Source: Reinekea marinisedimentorum (GTDB lineage Bacteria; Pseudomonadota; Gammaproteobacteria; Pseudomonadales; Natronospirillaceae). From it: a DNA stretch of 64,000 bases. Shown piece after piece: positions 1 through 9,103 of this stretch; positions within the stretch are counted from its first letter, which is position 1, and each line of letters opens with the position of its first letter. Made by a program: the position numbers and the translations under genes. Location: positions 356,781 through 420,780 of the forward strand of contig NZ_SLZR01000003.1 of assembly GCF_004341165.1 (NCBI RefSeq), written 5' to 3'. The notes beneath the pieces are model-generated. The model made no database searches and was not told where the DNA came from. It saw only the letters and a program-made list of their open reading frames with translations.

Positions 1-225
1 GAAGAACTGCTGAGCGTCGGCGACGACCGCGTTCATACACTGATCGTTAAGCAGACCGAGCCTGAGAAAAAGGAAGAGCGCAAACTGATTTGGGTCGCAC
101 CGGAATACGATTTTGTTCCGCTGCGCTTCGCCACCTTTAAAGAAAATAAGATCAAGGAAGAGTTTTTCGTTGAAAAGCTTTGGATTGATGATGTTCGGGT
201 CGATTTCAGTAAAGCGGCCCAATGA
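1..225 (+). CDS. DUF3108-type protein, C-terminal fragment
   Basis: The window opens inside a gene; only its last 74 codons are present, ending with TGA at 223-225. The visible residues include KLIWVAPEYDFVPLRF and end in WIDDVRVDFSKAAQ, a pattern of the C-terminal strands of DUF3108 proteins, which are exported proteins of unknown function. No catalytic motif is expected or visible. The family call is by resemblance of this short tail only; the signal peptide and most of the domain lie outside the window. Confidence 0.55.
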   Translation, partial: EELLSVGDDRVHTLIVKQTEPEKKEERKLIWVAPEYDFVPLRFATFKENKIKEEFFVEKLWIDDVRVDFSKAAQ

Positions 226-235
226 GTAAGCAAAA

Positions 236-432
236 GAGCCGGGTCACCCGGCTCAGACCGATAACAAAGATTCCACAGCCTTCGAGGCGGTGAAAAGGTA
301 TCACTTAAATGGACGTCGAAAACATGGATGTTTTCGTCGAGCGTATCAGGACGATACTTGCAGCGGTCCATTTAAGTGATACCTTTTCGGCGACGGGGTT
401 TATCGACAACCCGAGCCAGGGTCACCCGGCTC
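236..432. repeat. pair of hairpin sequences flanking a palindromic block
   Basis: Two copies of a short hairpin bracket the intergenic space between the DUF3108 tail and malate synthase. The first (236-254) is GAGCCGGG-tca-CCCGGCTC, an uninterrupted 8-bp stem. The second (413-432) is GAGCCaGGG-tca-CCCGGCTC with one unpaired A. Both lie outside the larger 21-bp inverted repeat at 293-387. They could serve as terminators for the two convergent genes, but neither is followed by a clear run of T. Confidence 0.6.
293..387. repeat. nested palindromic intergenic element (21-bp arms)
   Basis: A perfect 21-bp inverted repeat (arms 293-313 and 367-387) encloses 53 bases that hold two further hairpins: CGAAAACAT-gg-ATGTTTTCG at 317-336 and GTATC-aggac-GATAC at 343-357. 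If single-stranded, the element would fold as a three-way junction. The organisation (an ATGGAT loop followed by a GTA..CAGG..TAC hairpin) resembles dispersed intergenic elements I recall from other gammaproteobacteria. Any reading frame across it is probably accidental. No second copy exists in this window. Confidence 0.75.
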
Positions 433-454
433 AGGTTTTCACACCCATCATTGC

Positions 455-2626
455 TTACTGGTTTTTTGCCTCCGCGCGATAAGCATGCAGCAATGGCTCG
501 GTATAACCACTGGGCTGCTCAACCCCCTTCAGCACCAGATCCATCGCAGCTTTAAAAGCCACACTCCGGTCAAAGTTCGAGCTCATAGCCCGATAGCCGG
601 CCTCACCTTCGTTCTGCTGATCCACGACTGCCGCCATCTTCTTCATCACCTGCTCAACCTGATCTTGACTGACCACGCCGTGCAATAGCCAGTTGGCCAT
701 ATGCTGGCTGGAAATCCTTAAGGTGGCGCGGTCTTCCATCAAGCCAACGTTATGGATATCTGGCACTTTCGAACAACCAACACCCTGCTCAACCCAGCGC
801 ACTACATAACCCAGAATCCCCTGGGCATTATTCTCCAGCTCGTTCCGGATTTGCTCTGCCGTCAATTGCTCAGGGTCAGTCATCAGCGGAATCTGCAGAA
901 TATCATCGATGGAAGCAGGCGTTCGCTGCCGCAGCTCCTGCTGCAGAGCAAAAACATCCACCTGATGGTAATGAATACTGTGCAGTGTCGCGCCATTTGG
1001 CGATGGCACCCAGGCCGTTGTCGCACCGGATTTTGGATGGGCAATTTTCTGCTCCAGCATCGCTGCCATTTCATCAGGCATCGCCCACATCCCCTTACCA
1101 ATCTGCGCCTTGCCGGGCAAACCACAGGCCAAACCTACATCCACGTTATTGTTTTCATAGGCGGCAATCCACTTAGTTTGCTTCATCTGCGCCTTGGGAA
1201 TGAACACACCCGCATGCATACTGGTATGCATTTCATCACCGGTTCTGTCCAGGAAGCCGGTATTAATAAACACCGCTCTCTCTTTCGCGGCGTGAATGCA
1301 GTTTTTGAGGTTCAGAGAGGTTCGGCGCTCTTCATCCATAATGCCAATTTTCAGCGTGTTCGGTGCCATACCCAACGCGTTCTCAACCATTTCAAACAAG
1401 CGAACGGTAAAGGCCACTTCTTCAGAGCCATGCATTTTCGGCTTCACAATATAAACGCTGCCGGTGCGTGAATTCCGCAATTGGCCCAGCTGTTTCAAAT
1501 CGTGCAGAGCGATAAAGGCGGTCATCATGGCATCCAGAATACCTTCGGGAATTTCCTCTCCCTGCGCATTCAATACCGCATTATTGGTCATCAGGTGGCC
1601 AACATTGCGCACAAACATCAGGCTTCGGCCATGCAGGCGAACCAATTCGCCATTGGTGCCAGTGTATTCACGGTCTGGCTGCAGAGACCGGGTCATTTCT
1701 TTACCGCCCTTCTCGAAGGTTTCCGTCAGATCCCCGCGCATCAGCCCCAGCCAATTCGCATAAACCTCGGCCTTATCTTCAGCGTCGACGGCAGCGATGG
1801 AATCCTCACAATCCATAATGGTCGTGAGCGCCGCTTCAACAATAATGTCTTCCATGCCGGCCGAATCCCCGGCACCAATCAAGCTGTCACGATTAATCAC
1901 CAGCTCCAGATGCAGCCCATTCTGCTTCAGCAGAACCCTTTCCGGGCCTTGTTCATCGCCGGTATAGCCAACGAATGCGATCACATCCTGCAACCCCACC
2001 TGCGCCCCGCTTTTCAGCTCAGCTTTCAATACGCCCTGGTCGATCCAATACTTCACTACATCAGCATGACTGTTGCCAACCAGAGGCACGGTTTCATCCA
2101 GGTATTGTTTAGCGAAGGCGATAACTTTGGCACCGCGGGCCGGGTTATATTCGCGCCCGGCTTCTGCTCCACCCTCATTAGAGATCGCATCCGTCCCGTA
2201 CAGTGCATCATACAAGCTGCCCCAACGGGCATTGGCGGCATTCAGTGCAAAGCGAGCATTCTTTACCGGAACCACCAGCTGTGGGCCAGCCTGAACGGAA
2301 ATCTCATCATCCACGCCAGTGGTGGTTATTTCAAAGTCGCCAACTTCCGGCTCCAGATAACCAATTTCATACAAGTATTCTTTATAGGCTGCAGCATCAT
2401 GCGGCTGCCCCTTGCGGTCTAAGTGCCACCGGTCAATCTGCTGCTGCAACTGTTGACGCTTTTCCAACAGCGCCCTGTTTACCGGTGTCAACTGAGCAAA
2501 CACTTCTGAAAGAGATTGCCAGAATTGAGCCACCCCGATTCCGGTTCCCGGAGCAATTCGGCTTTCAACGAGATCAGACAATTCTGTGGCAACTTGCAGA
2601 TCACCTATTGTTTTGTAATCAGTCAT
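455..2626 (-). CDS. glcB: malate synthase G
   Basis: Condenses glyoxylate with acetyl-CoA to malate in the glyoxylate bypass (cytoplasm). The 723-residue product has exactly the usual length of the G isoform. Recognisable blocks are [14 protein letters not shown] (substrate arginine), [15 protein letters not shown] (metal-binding Glu), [20 protein letters not shown] and the late [12 protein letters not shown] carrying the catalytic Asp. An in-frame ATG lies six codons upstream, but AAGGAGAATAAGAAG sits inside those codons at good spacing before the ATG at 2626, so that start is chosen. The gene lies downstream of, and in the same direction as, a LysR regulator, with isocitrate lyase divergent beyond it. 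Confidence 0.96.
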   Translation of the reverse strand: MTDYKTIGDLQVATELSDLVESRIAPGTGIGVAQFWQSLSEVFAQLTPVNRALLEKRQQLQQQIDRWHLDRKGQPHDAAAYKEYLYEIGYLEPEVGDFEITTTGVDDEISVQAGPQLVVPVKNARFALNAANARWGSLYDALYGTDAISNEGGAEAGREYNPARGAKVIAFAKQYLDETVPLVGNSHADVVKYWIDQGVLKAELKSGAQVGLQDVIAFVGYTGDEQGPERVLLKQNGLHLELVINRDSLIGAGDSAGMEDIIVEAALTTIMDCEDSIAAVDAEDKAEVYANWLGLMRGDLTETFEKGGKEMTRSLQPDREYTGTNGELVRLHGRSLMFVRNVGHLMTNNAVLNAQGEEIPEGILDAMMTAFIALHDLKQLGQLRNSRTGSVYIVKPKMHGSEEVAFTVRLFEMVENALGMAPNTLKIGIMDEERRTSLNLKNCIHAAKERAVFINTGFLDRTGDEMHTSMHAGVFIPKAQMKQTKWIAAYENNNVDVGLACGLPGKAQIGKGMWAMPDEMAAMLEQKIAHPKSGATTAWVPSPNGATLHSIHYHQVDVFALQQELRQRTPASIDDILQIPLMTDPEQLTAEQIRNELENNAQGILGYVVRWVEQGVGCSKVPDIHNVGLMEDRATLRISSQHMANWLLHGVVSQDQVEQVMKKMAAVVDQQNEGEAGYRAMSSNFDRSVAFKAAMDLVLKGVEQPSGYTEPLLHAYRAEAKNQ

Positions 2627-2736
2627 CTTCTTATTCTCCTTCATGATCGTTTTTTAACCTGCCCAACTAGCATAAGGCCTTAAAATAAATTTCGTAAATA
2701 TATTTTTATTATCCGCTTCATTCACGATATGAATAA

Positions 2737-3687
2737 TTAAAAATAAGGCGCGACAACCTCTTCACCGACATCAACGATCAGGCGGCGTATCCAGCGGTGC
2801 GCCGGGTCATGATGCAGCAGAGGGCTCCAGACCATTTTCAGCAGAAAAGATGGCAATTCAAAAGGCGGCGCCTTTACGGCAACCCGGTCATTCCGCACCT
2901 GAATATGCGCGGCCCGCGCCGGCAGCGTCACAACCAGGTCATTCTCCTGCGCCAGCATCATGGCGGCCTGATAATGCCGGGTAAAGACCGCAATTTCGCG
3001 CTTCTTGCCCATCTGATGCAAAACCTCATCCACAAAGCCGAGCTTCTGAACATCATCCGGGTCAACACCAACACCGACCCCATAACCGGTTTTACTCACC
3101 CAGACATGACGGGCTTTGAGGTAATTGCTGAGGCTGAAATTCTCCAGGATTGGATTATCAACACTGAGCATGCAGCAGAAATTATCGTGCCAGACGGTCA
3201 TCTGATGAAACGACTGCGGTAAGGTATCGAAGCGGTTAATGGCCATATCCACCCGACCCTGCTCTACATCGGTAAAGCTGACGTCACTGGGCGTCATAAT
3301 ATCGAGCGAAACATGCGGTGCTTCTACAGAAAGCCGCTTCAACAGTGCCGGCATCAGCGTCGACTCGGCATAGTCACTGGCCATAATCCTGAACACCCGA
3401 TGACTCTCACGGGCATCAAAATGCGCCCTGGGCTGAACCACCTTTTCAAGCGATTGCAGTGCCATGCGCAGCATCGGCTCTAACTCGCGCGCACGCTCGG
3501 TCGGCGTCATACCGTCACTGGTGCGTATCAACAGCGGGTCCTCGAATAAATCCCGCAGGCGCCTCAAGCCATTGCTCATCGCCGGCTGACTGATACCCAA
3601 CTTAACAGCAGCCTTGGTTACACTGCGCTCACGCAGCAAGGCATCCAAATAGACCAGTAAATTCATATCTACCCTGTTCAGCAGCAT
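2737..3687 (-). CDS. LysR-family transcriptional regulator
   Basis: A 316-residue LysR-type regulator. An N-terminal winged helix-turn-helix (about residues 8-67, with SVTKAAVKLGISQPAMSNGL) is followed by a periplasmic-binding-like effector domain. The start used is an ATG preceded by GGAGGGG; a second ATG seven codons in has a poorer site. It sits between malate synthase (same strand, 110 bp downstream) and isocitrate lyase (divergent), so control of the glyoxylate genes is the natural inference. The effector is unknown; the opening NLLVYLDALL is shared by the NodD/LeuO-like branch of the family. Confidence 0.9.
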   Translation of the reverse strand: MLLNRVDMNLLVYLDALLRERSVTKAAVKLGISQPAMSNGLRRLRDLFEDPLLIRTSDGMTPTERARELEPMLRMALQSLEKVVQPRAHFDARESHRVFRIMASDYAESTLMPALLKRLSVEAPHVSLDIMTPSDVSFTDVEQGRVDMAINRFDTLPQSFHQMTVWHDNFCCMLSVDNPILENFSLSNYLKARHVWVSKTGYGVGVGVDPDDVQKLGFVDEVLHQMGKKREIAVFTRHYQAAMMLAQENDLVVTLPARAAHIQVRNDRVAVKAPPFELPSFLLKMVWSPLLHHDPAHRWIRRLIVDVGEEVVAPYF

Positions 3688-3699
3688 CTCCCCTCCATA

Positions 3700-3713
3700 A
3701 GCGAAATTTCGCT
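3700..3713. promoter_or_regulatory. 14-bp perfect palindrome, candidate LysR operator
   Basis: AGCGAAATTTCGCT is a perfect palindrome 12 bp upstream of the LysR start codon, within the 206-bp region shared with the divergent isocitrate lyase gene. LysR regulators commonly bind dyads that overlap their own promoter. The A/T-rich stretch at about 3740-3775 could hold the promoters. Function is inferred from position and symmetry only. Confidence 0.4.
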
Positions 3714-3893
3714 ATTAAATGCGTTTTCTCAGACGCTCATTCATAGTAATTATGATGAGAATTATACATATAAATTAGGCGAATCAAACTCGCCTGCCTA
3801 ATATTTGAGCATACCCAGCGGATACCCGACTTACCGCAAAGCGACAGCCTGTTTGATACCGGCAGCTTCATACAACAAAAAAAGGTGATGAAC

Positions 3894-5501
3894 ATGACGA
3901 CTACCAACGCTTCAACTTACGCCACTGAATGCAAATCTGCAGCCGTTGCTACCGATGCCGGCGGACCTTCCTGGAACGCCATAGACCCGGAGTCTGTTGC
4001 ACGCATGCGACTGCAGAACCGCTTTAAAACAGGCTTGGATATTGCCAAGTACACCGCAAAAATAATGCGTAAAGACATGGCCGCCTACGATGAAGACAAC
4101 AGCCAATACACCCAATCACTGGGATGCTGGCATGGCTTTATCGGTCAACAAAAGATGATTTCCATTAAGAAGCACTTTGGCAGCACGAAAGGTAAGTATC
4201 TGTACCTGTCCGGCTGGATGGTAGCGGCACTGAGATCGGAATTTGGCCCTTTGCCGGATCAGTCCATGCACGAAAAAACCACAGTACCAATGCTGATTGA
4301 AGAGCTGTACACCTTCCTGCGCCAGGCGGATGCCCGTGAACTGGGCGGTCTGTTTCGGCAGCTGGATGCAGCCAAGCAATCCGGCAACAGCACGCTTGCC
4401 GCTGAGATTCAGCAACAAATCGACAACCACGAGACACACGTTGTGCCGATTATTGCCGATATCGACGCCGGCTTCGGTAACGAAGAAGCCACCTACCTGC
4501 TGGCGAAGAAGATGATTGAGGCCGGTGCCTGCTGCATTCAAATTGAGAATCAGGTTGCGGATGAAAAACAATGCGGCCATCAGGACGGCAAAGTGACCGT
4601 ACCGCACGATGACTTCCATGCAAAAATCCGTGCTGTTCGCTATGCGTTCCTTGAGATGGGTGTTGATGACGGCATCATCGTTGCCCGAACAGATTCACTG
4701 GGTGCAGGACTCACCAAACAGATAGCCGTAGTAAACGAACCCGGCGATCAGGGCGATATCTACAACAGCTTCCTGGATGTTGAAGAAGTTTCCCCGGCGA
4801 CCATGAAACAGGGTGACGTCATCATCAAGCGCGACGACAAGCTACTGCGACCCAAGCGCTTGCCTTCCGGGCTTTACCAGTTCCGCGCTGGCACCGGTGA
4901 AGACCGCTGTGTTTTTGACTGCATTGAAGCTATGAAAGCCGGCGCAGATTTGCTGTGGATTGAAACCGAAAAACCTCATGTAGGCCAGATTGGCGGCATG
5001 GTTGACCGTATTCGGGCTGCAATTCCCAATGCCAAGCTGGTCTACAACAACTCACCGTCATTCAACTGGACGACCAACTTCCGCCAGCAGGTATTTGATG
5101 CCTGGCTGGAGCAAGGCAAGGATGTCTCCCGTTACAGCCGCGATGATCTGATGAGCGCGGAGTACGATGAGACCGAACTGGGTATCGAGGCAGACCGCCG
5201 TATTCAGAGCTTCCAGTTGGATGCTGCGCAAAATGCCGGCATCTTCCACCACCTGATTACCCTGCCGACCTACCATACGGCAGCGCTATCTACGGATAAT
5301 CTGGCGAAAGAATACTTCGGCGACCAGGGCATGCTCGGCTATGTGAGCAATGTTCAGCGTAAAGAGATTCGTCAGGCAATTGCCTGTGTGAAGCATCAGA
5401 ATATGTCTGGATCGGATATCGGTGACGACCACAAGGGCTACTTCTCTGGCGAGAACGCTCTGAAAGCAGCAGGTAAAGATAATACGATGAACCAGTTCTG
5501 A
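3894..5501 (+). CDS. aceA: isocitrate lyase
   Basis: Cleaves isocitrate to succinate and glyoxylate, the entry step of the glyoxylate bypass. The product (535 residues) belongs to the long subclass found in Pseudomonas-like bacteria. The metal site DIDAGFG is at about residues 189-195 and the catalytic loop reads KQCGH (225-229), where many other isocitrate lyases have KKCGH. The start is the ATG at 3894, preceded by AAAGGTGAT, an excellent match to the ribosomal anti-Shine-Dalgarno; the ATG at 3888 and GTG at 3885 lie inside that site. Divergent from the LysR gene; a strong terminator follows. Confidence 0.95.
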   Translation: MTTTNASTYATECKSAAVATDAGGPSWNAIDPESVARMRLQNRFKTGLDIAKYTAKIMRKDMAAYDEDNSQYTQSLGCWHGFIGQQKMISIKKHFGSTKGKYLYLSGWMVAALRSEFGPLPDQSMHEKTTVPMLIEELYTFLRQADARELGGLFRQLDAAKQSGNSTLAAEIQQQIDNHETHVVPIIADIDAGFGNEEATYLLAKKMIEAGACCIQIENQVADEKQCGHQDGKVTVPHDDFHAKIRAVRYAFLEMGVDDGIIVARTDSLGAGLTKQIAVVNEPGDQGDIYNSFLDVEEVSPATMKQGDVIIKRDDKLLRPKRLPSGLYQFRAGTGEDRCVFDCIEAMKAGADLLWIETEKPHVGQIGGMVDRIRAAIPNAKLVYNNSPSFNWTTNFRQQVFDAWLEQGKDVSRYSRDDLMSAEYDETELGIEADRRIQSFQLDAAQNAGIFHHLITLPTYHTAALSTDNLAKEYFGDQGMLGYVSNVQRKEIRQAIACVKHQNMSGSDIGDDHKGYFSGENALKAAGKDNTMNQF

Positions 5502-5534
5502 ACTAAGATTCTGTTACACACCTACTTTCTTTCC

Positions 5535-5560
5535 GGCGGTCTTCAGACCGCCTTTTTTTT
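5535..5560. terminator. aceA: rho-independent terminator after aceA
   Basis: GGCGGTCT-tc-AGACCGCC (5535-5552) is an 8-bp perfect stem followed directly by eight T (5553-5560). It ends isocitrate lyase transcription. The convergent Fe-S protein gene stops 4 bp beyond the T-run, so the hairpin may act in both directions. Confidence 0.9.
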
Positions 5561-5564
5561 GTCT

Positions 5565-6932
5565 TCAGGCAGCAGCCAGCTGGCTTGCCAGCAAAGAAAC
5601 CACATGCACAGCTTTACGCTCACGCAACGCGAAAATCTGGTGACTGCAGGAAAAGCCATTACAAACCACCAGCGCAGCCTGGTCCTCATCAAGCGCCGGC
5701 AGCAAGCCCTGGTCGGCCATGGCGACAGATTCTGAAGCATGCTCCGCCTCCAAACCAAAACTGCCTGCCATGCCACAGCAACTTGCTTCAATGAAGGAGA
5801 ACGGCAAACCCGGAACCAAACGCAGCACCTTCCTCATCGATTTCATCGCACCCACCGCCTTCTGATGGCAATGACCATGAATCAACACATTGCGACCCGA
5901 CTCAGCTGCGTTGAAACTCGCGTCAAAGCGCCCTGCCGTGGTTTCACGGGCAATAAACTCTTCAATCAGCAAGGTATTCTTTGCCAAAAGCTCAGCATCA
6001 TCACCCAGATTCATCATCAGAAACTCATCGCGCAACATCAGCAACGCCGAAGGCTCCAGTCCGACAATACGGCGGCCCGCCAGCAGATGCGGCTTTAATG
6101 TACGTAGCAACGCCGCAGCCTGACTCCTAGCCCGATCACTGTAGCCCTGCGAGAACAGGCTTCGGCCGCTGTCCAGTATTTTGCCATCACTCAACGATTT
6201 AGGGTGCAGGGTTATAACCTGATACCCGCCGGCTTTTAACACCGTTAAAGCATCATTAACCACACTCGGGGTGAACAACGCAGTAAATGAATCGATCAGC
6301 AACACCACGGTGCGGGTGTTGTCGCTGTTCATCTGATACTCGTCATTCAGAATTTTTTGCTCGCGAGAGTCCTGATACGGGTTCTTCGCGGGTTCCGGCA
6401 ATGCAATAGAACCATTTACACCAAACAGCAGCGCCCCCAGCTTCATCAACACGCGGCTGTTGTTGCGCATGCGAATCAGAGAAGCCAGCACAGGGTAGCG
6501 ATACAGCAGAAACGGAAACTCCGCAAACAGCCGGCTGCGTATAGTGATATGCCCCGCCGCCCTTTTTTGCGCCAGATACTCCGCCTTAATGGCGGCCATA
6601 TCCAGGTTGCTTTCACATTCGCGTTTACAACCTTTACAGGAAACACAGCTGTCGATGGACTGAGCAAGAAGCTTATCATTCAAAAAAGACTTGTCGTCTT
6701 CGTTCAGCAGGCTTTTGAACAGCTGCACACGGCCGCCAGGCGACAGCAGATTGTCTTCACTGATACGGTAACTTGGGCACATCACCCCACGATTGTCTTG
6801 TTTCTGACAAAGCCCGGAACGAATGCAAACCGAGATAGCTTTGGCGAAATTGCCGCCATGTTTTGGGATATCGGCATAGGCATCGCCCATGCCCTGATCA
6901 TGATAATCGGACCAATCCAGTTGGTGTTTCAT
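5565..6932 (-). CDS. (Fe-S)-binding protein, YdiJ C-terminal half-like
   Basis: A 455-residue soluble protein with two N-terminal cysteine groups, C36-x5-C42-x9-C52-P and C96-x2-C99-x2-C102-x3-C106, suited to two iron-sulfur clusters, then CCG-type domains (HGHCHQKAVG, ASCCGMAGSFG, VVCNGFSCSHQ). This is the layout of the C-terminal part of YdiJ-type proteins, where it is fused to an FAD-binding D-lactate/2-hydroxyacid dehydrogenase domain. Here the FAD half is absent and no separate flavoprotein gene is adjacent, so the electron donor must be encoded elsewhere. It faces isocitrate lyase tail to tail. The substrate is unknown. Confidence 0.8.
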   Translation of the reverse strand: MKHQLDWSDYHDQGMGDAYADIPKHGGNFAKAISVCIRSGLCQKQDNRGVMCPSYRISEDNLLSPGGRVQLFKSLLNEDDKSFLNDKLLAQSIDSCVSCKGCKRECESNLDMAAIKAEYLAQKRAAGHITIRSRLFAEFPFLLYRYPVLASLIRMRNNSRVLMKLGALLFGVNGSIALPEPAKNPYQDSREQKILNDEYQMNSDNTRTVVLLIDSFTALFTPSVVNDALTVLKAGGYQVITLHPKSLSDGKILDSGRSLFSQGYSDRARSQAAALLRTLKPHLLAGRRIVGLEPSALLMLRDEFLMMNLGDDAELLAKNTLLIEEFIARETTAGRFDASFNAAESGRNVLIHGHCHQKAVGAMKSMRKVLRLVPGLPFSFIEASCCGMAGSFGLEAEHASESVAMADQGLLPALDEDQAALVVCNGFSCSHQIFALRERKAVHVVSLLASQLAAA

Positions 6933-7100
6933 TGGCTGATGACCTTTTCATTACATCCACCGGCACAGCACTGCCCCGGTGTGAAACGGATAAATACTGG
7001 TCAACGCATTGTTTTATAAGTCTAAATTGCTGACCTCTGAATACCCTTGTTTCAAGAAAGATGCCAACGAACCACCAAACGATTGTGGCTTTGCAATTGC

Positions 7101-7640
7101 CTACGCCAGGCTTTTGCGAACCATGCGCAAAACTGACTCCTCCTGGGTTTTCTGCTCTATCTGCGCTTTGCTCAGCCAGGCTAACTCGTGCGACTCATCA
7201 CTGAGGGTCAGCTCTTCATTGCCGGCAATAAACCAGAAGCGGATATCCAGATGATTATGCTCCGGCTCGCCCTTACGCGCGGGAATAGCATGAACATCCA
7301 CATCAAATATGCCGTCACTAACGGGCTGCAGGCCCTGCAGGCCGGTTTCTTCTTCAGCCTCACGCAAACTGGCCAACAGAAGGCTTTCATCTTCATCATC
7401 GACATGACCACCCGGCTGCACCCAAATATCCAGCTTGCCATGATGCAGCAGCACTGCCCGGGTCTTTTCCTTGTTAGTGATCCATGCACTGGCGGTAAGA
7501 TGCCCAGCCAGGGTCTGACGGGACCAGTAACGAGTATTTGACTCAACAAAGTTCTTGATGAATTCCAGTGATTGCTGCTCAACAGTACCTTCTGCCGCGT
7601 ATTGATTCAGCAAAACTAAAACAGACTTCTGATCTTGCAT
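7101..7640 (-). CDS. Nudix hydrolase
   Basis: A 179-residue protein with a complete Nudix box: GGHVDDEDESLLLASLREA followed by EEETGLQG, matching G-x5-E-x7-REUxEExGU. The middle of the protein carries the fold and the N-terminal ~45 residues are helical and specific to this subfamily. Nudix enzymes hydrolyse nucleoside diphosphates linked to another group; nothing here fixes the substrate. AGGAGAAT directly precedes the start ATG. It is a single gene lying between the Fe-S protein and the heat-shock gene, all on the minus strand. Confidence 0.88.
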   Translation of the reverse strand: MQDQKSVLVLLNQYAAEGTVEQQSLEFIKNFVESNTRYWSRQTLAGHLTASAWITNKEKTRAVLLHHGKLDIWVQPGGHVDDEDESLLLASLREAEEETGLQGLQPVSDGIFDVDVHAIPARKGEPEHNHLDIRFWFIAGNEELTLSDESHELAWLSKAQIEQKTQEESVLRMVRKSLA

Positions 7641-7738
7641 ATTCTCCTGCCCGGAAAGTAATTTTGGCTGGGCACTATAACAACCGGAAAGAAAAACGTC
7701 CGCAGTTGCGGACGTTAATAATGGTGGCTAAGCATTAA

Positions 7739-8164
7739 TTATTTGATTGTAATTTTCTGATGGCTGTCATCTTCACCCACTTTTGGAAGTTTCAGCGTCA
7801 ATAAGCCATCTACAAACTTCGCTTCACAGTGCTCTGCGTCTACATTGGCAGGTAATTGGAAACTACGACTGACCTGACCAAAATACCGTTCGCTGCGCAG
7901 TACCCGGTCGTCTTTCGCTTGCTGATCCAACTGCTTAATCTCCGCACTGATCGAAACGACGTTATCTTTTAACTGAACATCAATGTCATCCTTATTCACA
8001 CCGGGCAAATCGGCCTCTACAGTGTAGAATTCATCGCCTTCTGTCAGGTTAATGCGAATCTGTGAAGGCAAGCCTTCGCCATGCAATGGTCGAATTAAAT
8101 AGCCCGGATTCCATTCAGGAAACAAATCGTCCATCCATTTTGATTTAGGAGTCAGAAAGTTCAT
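7739..8164 (-). CDS. Hsp20/alpha-crystallin small heat-shock protein
   Basis: A 141-residue member of the small heat-shock family, an ATP-independent holdase in the cytoplasm. The alpha-crystallin domain spans about residues 38-141, including VEADLPGVNKDDIDVQL, RSFQLPANVD and the terminal GLLTLKLPK strand. The C-terminal tail ends in a short polar stretch with KITIK, taking the place of the I-x-I anchor. AGGAGGAATGGT precedes the ATG, an almost ideal ribosome site. No convincing sigma-32 promoter or RNA thermometer was recognised upstream. Confidence 0.9.
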   Translation of the reverse strand: MNFLTPKSKWMDDLFPEWNPGYLIRPLHGEGLPSQIRINLTEGDEFYTVEADLPGVNKDDIDVQLKDNVVSISAEIKQLDQQAKDDRVLRSERYFGQVSRSFQLPANVDAEHCEAKFVDGLLTLKLPKVGEDDSHQKITIK

Positions 8165-8467
8165 ACCATTCCTCCTCTGCTACCCAACATTCAGGCGTAC
8201 AACTCAACCTAATTACCGATGTAGCCGAGCTGTACTCCTGCGTATTCATATTAGCCCGCCATGATGCGTCAGCAACCACTGTTGCAGGCAATGCTGATGC
8301 AGGTCAGAGCGCAATTGAATGTCATATTCGGCAATTTGAAAAGGTGCGTTTTATGCTTAATTTTTACCCCTGAACACGGCTGAAGAGAGCAACAAGCACC
8401 CTCACTTAAGAGACAGGCTTAAGCAATATAAGTTACACTGCGACCATCCCTTCTACAGGAAACATCA
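8165..8467. other. divergent intergenic region hsp20 / TetR gene
   Basis: These 303 bp separate the minus-strand heat-shock gene from the plus-strand TetR-type gene and must hold both promoters. Visible structure: an inverted repeat GCGTCAGCA (8266-8274) / TGCTGATGC (8292-8300) with an inner GCAAC-cact-GTTGC, and two CTTAAG palindromes at 8405-8410 and 8418-8423 shortly before the TetR start. The latter pair is a possible autoregulatory site. No open frame or consensus promoter was convincing. Confidence 0.4.
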
Positions 8468-9103
8468 GTGACCGAAACCCCAAACAAAAAGCCTGCCGGC
8501 CGAAAGGCAACGATCAGTCGCGAAGATATTATGGATGCAGCGCTGCGCCTTGTTGGCCCCAACCGCTCTATCTCTACCCTGAGTTTAAGGGAAATTACCC
8601 GTGAGGCCGGCATTGCGCCAAACAGCTTTTACCGCCATTTTGAAAGCACCGAGGAACTGGCTGTAACCATCATTGATCTGGCGGGTTCGACACTGAGAAC
8701 AGTCGTCGGTCAGGCTCGATTCAAAACACAGGAACTGAACAAAGGCATCGTTCGTAAATCCGTTGAAACCTTCATCGAGCAACTTTACGCCGATGGCCAT
8801 TACCTGCCCATCCTGCTCAGAGAAGGCATTGTCGGTACTGACCGTTACAAAGACGCCGTTCGACAGCAGCTCGCCTTCTTTGAACAGGAGTTGACTGACG
8901 ACATCATCAGCATCGGTAAAAGAGCCGGTAAAGTGCCTATGCGGCCAGAGCTAATCGCCCGCGGAATTACCCGGTTGGTGTTTGCAATGGGCGCTGATGC
9001 TTTGGAAATGCCAAAAGAAAAGCACCCAGAGATTATCGATCAGATGGTCATCATCATTAAAATGCTGTTCGCCGGCGCTCATGTATTAAACGATGAGCCA
9101 TAA
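8468..9103 (+). CDS. TetR-family regulator, FabR-like
   Basis: A 211-residue regulator with an N-terminal TetR helix-turn-helix (about residues 20-65) in which LSLREITREAGIAPNSFYRH closely follows the recognition region of FabR, the repressor of unsaturated fatty acid synthesis genes. The remaining residues form the helical ligand domain, also FabR-like in layout. The start is GTG at 8468, with AGGA seven bases upstream. No fatty-acid gene is adjacent, so the target is unproven; the fabR symbol is withheld for that reason. Its last 18 bp overlap the convergent permease gene. Confidence 0.82.
   Translation: MTETPNKKPAGRKATISREDIMDAALRLVGPNRSISTLSLREITREAGIAPNSFYRHFESTEELAVTIIDLAGSTLRTVVGQARFKTQELNKGIVRKSVETFIEQLYADGHYLPILLREGIVGTDRYKDAVRQQLAFFEQELTDDIISIGKRAGKVPMRPELIARGITRLVFAMGADALEMPKEKHPEIIDQMVIIIKMLFAGAHVLNDEP

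Noticed and set aside
33..371. 112-codon minus-strand frame across the left palindromic element
   Set aside because: It runs through a 21-bp inverted repeat and two nested hairpins and lacks a ribosome site; the symmetry explains the open frame.
752..2422. Long plus-strand frames opposite malate synthase G
   Set aside because: They are antisense to a fully conserved gene and show no domain of their own; their openness follows from the codon bias of glcB.
8165..8467. Sigma-32 promoter or RNA thermometer before the small heat-shock gene
   Set aside because: No acceptable CTTGAA/CCCCAT pair on the minus strand and no U-rich hairpin covering the AGGAGG site could be found by eye.
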